DNA of 8,197 bases from CAZMCT01 sp964564785 (lineage in GTDB: Bacteria; Planctomycetota; Phycisphaerae; UBA1845; Fen-1342), in assembly GCA_964564785.1 (NCBI GenBank), contig CAZMCT010000143.1:1-8197 (forward strand), read 5' to 3'. Positions 1 through 5,983 of this stretch are shown here, in pieces. Position 1 is the first letter of the stretch; every line of letters begins with the position of its first letter. A model generated the notes under the pieces. The model did not search any database. It saw only the letters and a program-made list of their open reading frames with translations, and was not told where the DNA came from. The position numbers were made by a program, and so were the translations under genes.

Positions 1-125
1 CCGTCCGCTACGCGGCAGGGTAGACATGTTCAATGTTTAGTGCTCCCGGTAATAATTTAGCAGTTCATCTTCATCAGCCTGCGGGAAAACGGGGCTGGCT
101 CCGGGCCGACGCACGATCACGGGAA

Positions 126-157
126 GGGCCAACGGACGCGTCCGCGGTGTCCGGCCC
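126..157. other. GC-rich inverted repeat, possible RNA hairpin or terminator
   Basis: GGGCC (126-130) and GGCCC (153-157) can pair around an inner perfect 12-bp palindrome, CGGACGCGTCCG (133-144). The only following T-rich bases are CTTGTT, so this is not a convincing intrinsic terminator. It could end a gene lying left of the window, or form structure upstream of the promoter at 193-221. In GC-rich DNA, short pairings like this are expected by chance, so it is listed as weak. The rest of 1-192 shows nothing I can name. Confidence 0.2.
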
Positions 158-192
158 CCTTGTTCAAGTAGCTGTTATGGGGCGAGAAAAAC

Positions 193-221
193 TTGCCAAT
201 TCTCTCTGGACGTGTTATATT
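193..221 (+). promoter_or_regulatory. sigma70-type promoter for the regulator-kinase operon
   Basis: A -35 box TTGCCA (193-198) and a -10 box TATATT (216-221) are separated by exactly 17 nt; each matches the sigma70 consensus at 5 of 6 positions. The site lies in an AT-rich patch that stands out from the GC-rich surroundings. It points at the response regulator starting at 263, predicting transcription start near 228 and a leader of about 35 nt. The regulator has only a weak ribosome binding site (GAAAAG directly before its ATG), so initiation may be inefficient. No second promoter is seen before the kinase, so this one probably drives both genes. Confidence 0.65.
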
Positions 222-236
222 AGCTAATATAGCTAA
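216..236. promoter_or_regulatory. operator-like palindrome over the -10 box, with TAGCTAA repeats
   Basis: TATATTAGCTAATATA (216-231) is a perfect 16-bp palindrome that contains the whole -10 box and runs to about the predicted transcription start. TAGCTAA occurs twice in direct orientation (221-227 and 230-236), nine bases apart, close to one helical turn. Perfect AT-rich dyads of this length are unlikely by chance in such GC-rich DNA. The position suggests repression by blocking RNA polymerase. The binding protein is unknown; the HTH-receiver protein encoded immediately downstream is the simplest candidate (inference). Confidence 0.5.
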
Positions 237-262
237 GATGGGAAGTATGTGGGGTTGAAAAG

Positions 263-865
263 ATGGTCCGAAACACCGAGCGCGAAGGTCCCGGGCCGCT
301 CAAGAGCGTCTTCACTACCGGTGAGGTGGCGGAAATCTGTAAAGTCAGCCAGCAAACCGTGATACGCTGTTTTGATAGTGGTCGGCTGCGAGGCTATCGG
401 GTTCCCGGGTCGCGGTTTCGGCGGATTCCAAGGGATGCGCTGATCCAGTTTATGCGGGAGCACAACATCCCACTGGATCACTTGGAGTCCGGAAAAATCC
501 GCGTTCTGGTGGTCGACGATGACCCGGCCATCGTGGAAATGCTGGTGGAGCTTCTGGAGCGGGATGGGCGGTTCGAGGTTCAGACGGCCGGAACCGGTTT
601 CGATGCGGGATTGCGGACTCGGGAGTTCCGGCCGGACGTGATTATCTTGGACTACATGCTGCCGGACATCAACGGGAACGCGGTGTGCCGCAGTATCCGC
701 GGAGACGAATCGCTCGCGGATGTGAAGATCATCATTGTTTCGGGTGTTGTGGACCGCGAGCATGTAGCAAAGCTGTTGTCAGACGGGGCCGATGACTTCA
801 TACAGAAGCCCTTCAACATCGAAAAGCTGGTGTCGCGGATCACGGAACTGGTCGCCAGCCGATAG
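263..865 (+). CDS. response regulator: N-terminal excisionase/MerR-like HTH plus C-terminal receiver domain
   Basis: A 200-residue cytoplasmic regulator. Residues about 17-72 form an excisionase-type (MerR-like) winged helix: TTGEVAEICKVSQQTV, then a wing-like GYRVPGSRFRRIP, then a helix with DALIQFM. Residues about 80-200 are a CheY-like receiver with the full phosphorylation set: acidic D85 and D86, phospho-acceptor D130 in IILDYMLPD, S160 in the IIIVSG strand, and K182 in QKPF. The order (DNA binding first, receiver last) is the reverse of OmpR or NarL regulators. It is expected to bind DNA under control of phosphorylation by the kinase encoded 8 nt downstream. The ATG at 263 is preferred because the earlier ATG at 248 meets a stop after three codons. 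Only a weak ribosome binding site is visible. Targets are unknown; self-control through the palindrome at 216-231 is inferred. Confidence 0.93.
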   Translation: MVRNTEREGPGPLKSVFTTGEVAEICKVSQQTVIRCFDSGRLRGYRVPGSRFRRIPRDALIQFMREHNIPLDHLESGKIRVLVVDDDPAIVEMLVELLERDGRFEVQTAGTGFDAGLRTREFRPDVIILDYMLPDINGNAVCRSIRGDESLADVKIIIVSGVVDREHVAKLLSDGADDFIQKPFNIEKLVSRITELVASR

Positions 866-873
866 CGTCGGAA

Positions 874-3129
874 ATGCCCGTGGCGGAAGCCGTCGTCACG
901 TCTCCGGAACTCGTTCTGTCCCAGCTTGACAGCTTGCCGACGCTGCCGCCAGTGGCCCTGCGGTTGCTACAGATCACCAGCCTGGATGACACGTCGGCGA
1001 CGGACGTCGTGCGATTGCTAAAGGGCGATCAGTCACTCACGGCCAAGATCTTGTCGGTTGCCGGCTCGGCCGCTTTCGGCACGCGGGAACCGGTTACGAC
1101 ACTGGAACGGGCCGTGCCGCTGCTGGGATTTGCGACGGTTCGCAGCTTGGCGCTGGCGGCGGGGATCTTCCAATGCTTCGCACGGGGGCGAGGTGCGAAT
1201 GGCGCGTTCGACCAGCATGAGTTCTGGAAGCACGCCCTGGCCGTGGCGTGCGCCGCGCGGCGTCTGGCGCGTGAGCGGCGGTGCCCGGGGCTGGATCCCG
1301 AGGACTCGTTCGTAGCGGGTTTGCTGCACGACCTCGGGAAGGTCGCGCTCGACGCGGTGTTCCCGAAGGCGTACGACCGGATTGCGTCCCAATGCAACCA
1401 GGCCCGCGGAGACATCGCGGACCACGAGCGAGTCGTGCTGGGGGCGGATCATACGGTGGCGGGGCGGAGGTTGGCCGAACGGTGGCGTCTACCGCCCCAC
1501 CTGCAAGAGGCCATTTGGTTGCACCATCTGTCGGCCGACGCGTTGCCGAAATCGGTTTCGTGCCTGGAGCTCATCGGGATCGTGCAACTCGCGGACACGA
1601 TCGCGCGCGAACAGCGGATCGGGTACAGCGGCAACTACGTCTTCTACGACATGTCGCCGCGGCTGGGGGCACGGCTGGGCTTCTCGGCCGAGAACCTCGC
1701 GAACGTTGTAAACCATTTGGCGAGCGACGTGGCCGAGCACGCCGCCCTGCTGGGACTGGACGTGGAGACCCCGGAAGGGGTGTACGTCCAGGCGATGACG
1801 CGTGCGAACTCGGAGCTGGCACGGCTGAACGCCGAGTTGCTGACGGGCAATCGGCGGCTCTCGGCGGCGGCCCGGTATTTCAAGGCGATCACGTCGTTCG
1901 AGCGGACGCTGACGAACTGGGCCGACCCCTCGGCCGTCGTCGACGCGTGCGCGGCGGCCGCGGCCGGGGCGTTACAGCGGCCGCAGGTGGCGGCGTTCGG
2001 TTGGCGGGAGCCGACGGGCATGCTGGACCTGTCGTGGACGTCGGAGCTTTCGCCCGAGCCGGGGCACGCGACACGGCTGGCGCCAGCGGATCTGGCGGAA
2101 TGGTTGAAGGGCGGGCCGCCGGACTCGTGTGTGGTGACGGCGCCGGGGCCGGTCCGCGCACTGGTGGCGGAGTTGTTCTGTCGCGGGGATCGCGGCACCC
2201 CCTGGCTGCTGCCGATCGTGCACCGGGGGACGATCGCGGGCGGGCTGGTGTTCGTGTCGGAAGCCGACGAGCGAGAGCGGCTGTCGGGTGAATCGGAGGA
2301 ATTGCGTTCGTTCCTGGCCAGCCTGGGGCTGGCGCTGGGGCGAGCGAACGCTCAGGCCGCAGCCCAGCGGCTGTCGGAGGATCTGGCGGAGACGAACCGG
2401 CGGCTGCAACAGGTCCAGTCGGAACTGCTGCGGTCGCGCACGCTTTCGATGATCGCGGAGATGGCGGCGGGCGCGGGTCACGAACTGAACACTCCGCTGA
2501 GCGTGATTTCGGGGCGGGCGCAAATGCTGGCGGCGACGATTCAGGATCCGGAGAGCCGCCGCGTGTTGCAGATGATCTCGGACAAAGCCCACGAGTGCAG
2601 CGGCATCGTGACGGAACTGATGGACTTCGCCCGGCCGCGGCCGCCGCAGGCAGTGCCGCTGGATGCGCGTGACCTGCTGACGGAGGCGCGCGAGGAGTGG
2701 CTGAAATCGGGGCGGCTGACCGCAACCCGCCTGCGCTTGGACATTCCGGCGGAGTTCGACGCGGCGGCTTCGCGGATCGCCGGGGACTTGGAACAACTCA
2801 AGACGGTGCTGCGCGAGCTGATCAGCAACGCGGCCGACGCAGTCGACGCGCGACAGGGGACGATCGTGCTGCGTCTGCGAAGCGGGTTCGACCCGGAGAT
2901 GCTCGAGCTTCAGGTGGTGGACGACGGGTGCGGCATGGCGCCGGTCGTGCTACAGCGGGCGTTTGACCCGTTCTTCTCACACCGGGCGGCGGGACGCGGC
3001 CGCGGGCTCGGCCTGGCGCGGGCATACCGGATCGTGGAGGCACACGCCGGCCGGATCTGGCTCGAGAGCCAGCCGGACGAGGGCACGACGGTCCACGTGC
3101 TGCTCCCGCGCCGCGCACGCAATTCGTGA
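874..3129 (+). CDS. soluble HDOD - GAF-like - histidine kinase sensor protein
   Basis: A 751-residue protein with no membrane segment or signal peptide, so cytoplasmic. Residues about 12-250 are an HDOD domain (LPTLPPVALRLLQ near the start, LLGFATVRSLAL, then HDLGK at 152-156) that keeps HD-type ligand residues H120, H152, D153, H193, H217/H218 and D241. Coiled coil follows at about 308-335, then a GAF-like region at about 336-490 (weakly conserved, assigned from position and the LPIVHRGTIAGGLVFV strands), and a second coiled coil at about 492-525. The kinase core is complete: phospho-acceptor H536 in GHELNTPL, N box ELISNAADA with N652, G1 DDGCGM (683-688), F box FDPFFS (697-702) and G2 GRGRGLGLA (707-715). 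It should autophosphorylate on H536 and pass phosphate to D130 of the upstream regulator. The signal is unknown. The ATG at 874 lies 8 nt after the regulator stop with only GGAA before it, suggesting translational coupling. Confidence 0.93.
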   Translation: MPVAEAVVTSPELVLSQLDSLPTLPPVALRLLQITSLDDTSATDVVRLLKGDQSLTAKILSVAGSAAFGTREPVTTLERAVPLLGFATVRSLALAAGIFQCFARGRGANGAFDQHEFWKHALAVACAARRLARERRCPGLDPEDSFVAGLLHDLGKVALDAVFPKAYDRIASQCNQARGDIADHERVVLGADHTVAGRRLAERWRLPPHLQEAIWLHHLSADALPKSVSCLELIGIVQLADTIAREQRIGYSGNYVFYDMSPRLGARLGFSAENLANVVNHLASDVAEHAALLGLDVETPEGVYVQAMTRANSELARLNAELLTGNRRLSAAARYFKAITSFERTLTNWADPSAVVDACAAAAAGALQRPQVAAFGWREPTGMLDLSWTSELSPEPGHATRLAPADLAEWLKGGPPDSCVVTAPGPVRALVAELFCRGDRGTPWLLPIVHRGTIAGGLVFVSEADERERLSGESEELRSFLASLGLALGRANAQAAAQRLSEDLAETNRRLQQVQSELLRSRTLSMIAEMAAGAGHELNTPLSVISGRAQMLAATIQDPESRRVLQMISDKAHECSGIVTELMDFARPRPPQAVPLDARDLLTEAREEWLKSGRLTATRLRLDIPAEFDAAASRIAGDLEQLKTVLRELISNAADAVDARQGTIVLRLRSGFDPEMLELQVVDDGCGMAPVVLQRAFDPFFSHRAAGRGRGLGLARAYRIVEAHAGRIWLESQPDEGTTVHVLLPRRARNS

Positions 3130-3141
3130 CGAGAATGCATC

Positions 3142-3157
3142 CGGCATTGCCATGCCG
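3142..3157. terminator. small hairpin after the kinase gene
   Basis: CGGCAT (3142-3147), loop TGCC, ATGCCG (3152-3157): a perfect 6-bp stem with a tetraloop, 12 nt after the kinase stop codon. No T-run follows, so if it ends transcription it is not a classical intrinsic terminator. It may only protect the 3' end, or be chance. Confidence 0.25.
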
Positions 3158-3275
3158 TGGAAGCCGGCGGGGCGAGCGACGAGCGACCTGGTTTCGGCCA
3201 GAGTGCCCTTCTGCCGCCCGCGAGCGCGGTCGAGATCATCTCGGGGGATTGCACGCGATTCAGCCGGCCCTGCTT

Positions 3276-3289
3276 CGGCGCGAGCGCCG
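3276..3289. terminator. small hairpin after the minus-strand gene
   Basis: CGGCG (3276-3280), loop CGAG, CGCCG (3285-3289): a 5-bp GC stem two bases beyond the stop codon of the minus-strand gene. There is no T-run in either direction. A third short dyad, CGAGAT-C-ATCTCG (3231-3243), lies in the same 162-nt gap. Together these may serve as weak bidirectional transcript ends between the convergent genes. Confidence 0.2.
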
Positions 3290-3291
3290 GT

Positions 3292-3600
3292 CTACGCCGC
3301 GGTGATGAGATTGTCCGCGTCCGCCAGGATTACGACGCTGGCGCCGGCCGGATCGCGAAGCTGCACTTTCACCTGCTTCTTCGCCTTGAGCTGCGCGCGG
3401 AGCGCCTCGCTTGCGACATAGACGACGCTGGCCTGAATGCGGCGATCGCCACGGAAGAAGAGGTGCTGGAGCCGCTTCTTGACCGCGTTGGACGTGCGTT
3501 GGCGGTCGTCGTCCCACGTGGACCATTCGGGTATGGCCCCTGGTCGCCGCACCTTCACTGCCGTTCCCGCCGTCAAGACCAGACGGTTAGCACCGCTCAT
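3292..3600 (-). CDS. small hypothetical protein, 102 residues
   Basis: I do not recognise this family. The protein is small, soluble and rich in charged residues, with no signal peptide or membrane segment. It has a tryptophan- and acid-containing stretch (EWSTWDDD, about residues 25-32), a basic helix (NAVKKRLQHLFFRGDRR), and a C-terminal half alternating strand-like and helical segments, RIQASVVYVASEAL then KKQVKVQLRDPAG and SVVILADADNL. That ordinary composition contrasts with the Arg/Pro-rich shadow frames nearby and supports a real gene. The ATG at 3600 is chosen over an upstream TTG at 3648 because a strong AGGAGA site lies 8 nt before it. It converges on the kinase gene, with a 162-nt gap, and is divergent from thiE. 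It is a lone gene, so context gives no function. Confidence 0.7.
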   Translation of the reverse strand: MSGANRLVLTAGTAVKVRRPGAIPEWSTWDDDRQRTSNAVKKRLQHLFFRGDRRIQASVVYVASEALRAQLKAKKQVKVQLRDPAGASVVILADADNLITAA

Positions 3601-3608
3601 GAGCACGT

Positions 3609-3614
3609 TCTCCT
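3609..3614 (-). promoter_or_regulatory. ribosome binding site fixing the start at 3600
   Basis: Read on the minus strand this is AGGAGA, 8 nt before the ATG at 3600-3598. It is the clearest Shine-Dalgarno sequence in the window and decides between the ATG and the longer TTG-start reading. Confidence 0.65.
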
Positions 3615-4076
3615 GACGGCGGGCAGCGGAGCCCGACCGTCGCGCCAAACCATTCTCGTAAAAGGAGATGCGTGACGGCCGTTACGGTCTGGCCGACACG
3701 AGGGACGCGCCTTGCGCGGGAGCGCCCCGCCCGCTGCTCGGCGGGCTGCACAATTGTAACACCTCCGGCAAGTGCGACCAGGCGTCTTTTTTGAGGACTC
3801 AGCACAATCTCACCGCGGTGGGGTCGAGGCGTTTGCACGGGGCGCATGCGCGACCCGCCGGTTCTGGAACAACGCCGCCCGGCGGGCGCGGGCAGGCCGC
3901 GCCGGGAGACCCCCGCGCTCGTGCATTTGCCAACCGCCCGTTGAAGAACGGGACACGTTGAAAAAAGGGAACCGGCGCCGCGGACGTGGCTGTAGGCGCT
4001 ACCGTGATGATGGGTAGGCGCAGAGCCAGCCCCGGTTCTCAACGCGTGGAGCCGGCCCCCATTATCAGCGGGTTGC
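3615..4076. other. divergent intergenic region, no gene supported
   Basis: About 460 nt between the small minus-strand gene and thiE. It holds a GC stem GCCCGC/GCGGGC (3729-3746), a hairpin CCCGTT-GAAG-AACGGG (3937-3952), a T-run (3785-3790) with no stem before it, and a twice-occurring GTAGGCGC (3992-3999 and 4014-4021). On the minus strand TACAAT (3758-3753) resembles a -10 box for the small gene, but no good -35 box accompanies it. I found no tRNA T-loop, no thiamin (THI-box) riboswitch core and no convincing ORF. An unrecognised small RNA cannot be excluded. Confidence 0.5.
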
Positions 4077-4082
4077 TAGAAT
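4077..4082 (+). promoter_or_regulatory. -10-like box TAGAAT, possibly for a leaderless thiE mRNA
   Basis: TAGAAT ends six bases before the GTG start of thiE. A -10 box at this distance would place the transcription start at or beside the start codon, giving a leaderless message. No Shine-Dalgarno sequence is present before the GTG, which fits. There is no good -35 box at the expected distance, so the call rests on one hexamer and its spacing. Confidence 0.35.
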
Positions 4083-4088
4083 GCCGGC

Positions 4089-5135
4089 GTGAAAGCGGAT
4101 GTCCTTCGGATTCTCGACGTGAACGTGAACCGGGCACGGGAAGCGCTGCGAGTGATCGAGGACTACGCGCGGTTCGTGCTGGACGATCGTGACGCGGCCG
4201 GAGCGGTGAAGGAGTGCCGGCACGCGCTGCGGACGATCGCGGATGCGCTCGGGCCGGATGCGCTGCTGGCTGCGCGGGACATCGTGAGCGACGTCGGTCG
4301 GGAGCTGAAGACGCCGGCCGAACTGACGCGCGAAGGACCGGAGGACGTGGTACGGGCTGCGTTCGCGCGTCTGGCCGAGGCGGGCCGATCGCTGAGCGAG
4401 TACGGCAAGCTGATTCCGGGCGGCACGGCGGCCGCGGCGGAGGAGCTGCGTTATCGGGGCTACGAGCTCGAGCAGCGGGTGGTGCTGCGCGGTGAGTTGC
4501 GGCGGCGACTGCGGGGGGTGCGGCTGTACGTGCTGATGACGGCCGAGGTGTGCCGCGGGCCGTGGCTGGAGGCGGCCGCGGCGGCGTTGCGCGGCGGGGC
4601 GGGGTGCCTGCAACTACGGGAAAAGACGCTGGCGGATGCGGAGCTGCTGCGTCGGTCGCGGCAGTTGCGTGAGCTGACGCGGCAGCACGGGGCGCTGCTG
4701 GCGGTGAACGACCGGCCGGACATTGCGCGGCTCGCAGGAGCGGACATTGTGCACGTGGGACAGGACGATCTGCCGGTGCGCGAGGCGCGGCGGATCGCGG
4801 GGGCGCACATTCTGGTGGGCAAGAGCACGCACACGGTGGCGCAGTTCGAGGCGGCCCTGGCGGAGGAGCCGGATTATCTCGCGGTCGGCCCGATGTGGGC
4901 CAGCGGGACGAAGCCGCAGGCGCACATCGCCGGGCCGGGCACGCTGGCGGCGGTGCGGGGTCGCACGGCGCTGCCACTGGTGGCGATCGGAGGCGTGACG
5001 TCCGAGAACGCGGCGGAGGTGCGGGCGGCAGGGGCGGACTGTGTGGCGGTGTGCGCGGCGGTGATCGCGGCGGCGGACGTTGAGGGTGCGGCGCGTGCGG
5101 TGCGTGCGGCGTTGGAGCGCGCGGGGGGCGCGTGA
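4089..5135 (+). CDS. thiE: ThiD2-ThiE fusion: HMP-phosphate kinase-like domain plus thiamin-phosphate synthase
   Basis: A 348-residue cytoplasmic enzyme of thiamin synthesis, longer than ordinary ThiE (about 200-220 residues) by an N-terminal domain. Residues about 1-135 match the ThiD2 family (RILDVNVNRAREALRVIEDYARF region), a monofunctional hydroxymethylpyrimidine-phosphate kinase type often fused to ThiE. Residues about 150-335 are the ThiE TIM barrel, which joins HMP pyrophosphate to thiazole phosphate: QLREK (175-179), NDR (207-209), HVGQDD, GKSTH (244-248), GPMWASGTK (267-275), AIGG (299-302) and a closing VAVCAAVIAA. The usual TxTK loop reads SGTK here. The fusion would carry out the last two pyrimidine-branch steps in one chain. 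The start is a GTG, chosen because it gives the usual short ThiD2 N-terminus. No ribosome binding site and no THI-box riboswitch are visible upstream. No other thi gene is present. Confidence 0.93.
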   Translation: MKADVLRILDVNVNRAREALRVIEDYARFVLDDRDAAGAVKECRHALRTIADALGPDALLAARDIVSDVGRELKTPAELTREGPEDVVRAAFARLAEAGRSLSEYGKLIPGGTAAAAEELRYRGYELEQRVVLRGELRRRLRGVRLYVLMTAEVCRGPWLEAAAAALRGGAGCLQLREKTLADAELLRRSRQLRELTRQHGALLAVNDRPDIARLAGADIVHVGQDDLPVREARRIAGAHILVGKSTHTVAQFEAALAEEPDYLAVGPMWASGTKPQAHIAGPGTLAAVRGRTALPLVAIGGVTSENAAEVRAAGADCVAVCAAVIAAADVEGAARAVRAALERAGGA

Positions 5136-5151
5136 CAGAGCGGCGGTGGAT

Positions 5152-5179
5152 TTGACTATTGCGGGCGGCGGGAAAGAAT
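5152..5179 (+). promoter_or_regulatory. possible promoter for the glycosyltransferase operon
   Basis: TTGACT (5152-5157, 5 of 6 to consensus) and AAGAAT (5174-5179, 4 of 6) are separated by 16 nt. The pair sits in the 98-nt gap between thiE and the glycosyltransferase. The -35 box is also one arm of an inverted repeat, TTGACT with AGTCAA (5186-5191). The -10 box is weak, so read-through from thiE remains an alternative. Confidence 0.3.
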
Positions 5180-5233
5180 CGGGGGAGTCAAGTTTGCGGC
5201 GGGGGCGTGGGCCGAGGGCCACACGGAAGCCAG

Positions 5234-5983
5234 ATGCGACCGTTGATCGCGATTCCGGTGTACAATGAGGAGCGCTACTTGCCGGGCGTGCTGGCGGCGG
5301 TGCGGCAGCACGCGCGCGAGGTGCTGGTCATCGACGACGGGTCGACGGACGCGACGCCCGAGCTGTTGCGGCGTGAAACCGGGCTGTACGTGATCCGGCA
5401 CTGCGAGAACCGCGGGTATGGGCAGAGTCTGATCGACGCGTTCGCATTCGCGGCGCGGCGGGGGCACGACTGGGTGGTGACGCTGGACTGCGACGAGCAG
5501 CATGAGCCGGCGCAGATCCCCGACTTCCTGAGCGCGGCGAGCGAAGACGACGCGGACGTGATCAGCGGCTCGCGCTACCTGCGCGAGTTCCCCGGCGACG
5601 ACGACGCGCCGGCCGACCGGCGGCAGATCAACCTCACGGTCAACCTGCTGCTGTCGCAGGTGCTGGGTCTGCGGTTGAGCGACTCGTTCTGCGGGTTCAA
5701 GGCCCACCGAGTGGCGGCGCTGCGGCGGCTGCGGCTGGACGAGCCGGGCTATGCCTTTCCGCTCCAATTCTGGGTACAGTGCGCGCGTGCCGGGCTACGG
5801 GTGCGCGAGTTGCCCGTCCGGCGGATCTACCGGGACAAGAGCCGGGAGTTCGGCGGTACGCTGGACGATCCGGCGGCCCGGTTACAGCACTACTTGGCGG
5901 TGTTCGTTCGGGAGCTGCAACACGAGTCGGCCGTCACGAAGCCGCGCGCGCGAGCCGTATGCCCCTGCCCGCTTCCCGACTAG
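5234..5983 (+). CDS. family 2 glycosyltransferase, DPM1/polyprenyl-phosphate type
   Basis: A 249-residue GT2 (GT-A fold) enzyme. It opens with the nucleotide-sugar binding strand IAIPVYNEERYL, followed by DDGSTDAT (D34, D35) and GYGQSLIDAF. The metal-binding DxD is D85-C86-D87 in LDCDEQHEP, equivalent to the DADGQHDP-like motif of dolichyl- and undecaprenyl-phosphate sugar transferases. SGSRYL and DSFCGFKAHR follow in the usual order. There is no C-terminal membrane segment, so it is the short soluble form, probably acting at the inner face of the membrane. The sugar and acceptor cannot be told. The ATG at 5234 is preferred over an in-frame TTG at 5159 because the fold begins directly after it and GGAAG lies just upstream. 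Its last 25 nt overlap the next gene, so the two are probably co-translated. Confidence 0.9.
   Translation: MRPLIAIPVYNEERYLPGVLAAVRQHAREVLVIDDGSTDATPELLRRETGLYVIRHCENRGYGQSLIDAFAFAARRGHDWVVTLDCDEQHEPAQIPDFLSAASEDDADVISGSRYLREFPGDDDAPADRRQINLTVNLLLSQVLGLRLSDSFCGFKAHRVAALRRLRLDEPGYAFPLQFWVQCARAGLRVRELPVRRIYRDKSREFGGTLDDPAARLQHYLAVFVRELQHESAVTKPRARAVCPCPLPD

Noticed and set aside
33..227. 64-codon plus-strand ORF
   Set aside because: It runs through the promoter and palindrome, has no ribosome binding site and no recognisable protein character.
1889..2725. Long minus-strand ORF inside the kinase gene
   Set aside because: Composition is Pro/Arg/Ser/Ala-rich low complexity, typical of an antisense shadow of a GC-rich gene; the plus strand encodes clear kinase motifs.
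3784..3790. T-run as an intrinsic terminator
   Set aside because: No stem-loop directly precedes it on the plus strand, and no gene upstream needs it.
3992..4021. GTAGGCGC direct repeat as a CRISPR-like or iteron array
   Set aside because: Only two 8-nt copies, with no further units and no associated genes.
3587..4042. 151-codon minus-strand ORF in the intergenic region
   Set aside because: Low-complexity Arg/Gly/Ser composition, no ribosome binding site, and it overlaps the start of the better-supported small gene.
3601..4088. THI-box (TPP) riboswitch upstream of thiE
   Set aside because: The conserved CTGAGA and ACCTGATC-like core segments were looked for and not found.
4039..4977. 312-codon minus-strand ORF over thiE
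   Set aside because: Pro/Ala/Arg-rich shadow; thiE motifs are unambiguous on the plus strand.
5779..5958. Upstream extension of the BshC-like gene
   Set aside because: This in-frame stretch lies wholly inside the glycosyltransferase gene and is Arg/Gly-rich shadow sequence; the ATG at 5959 gives a sensible N-terminus.
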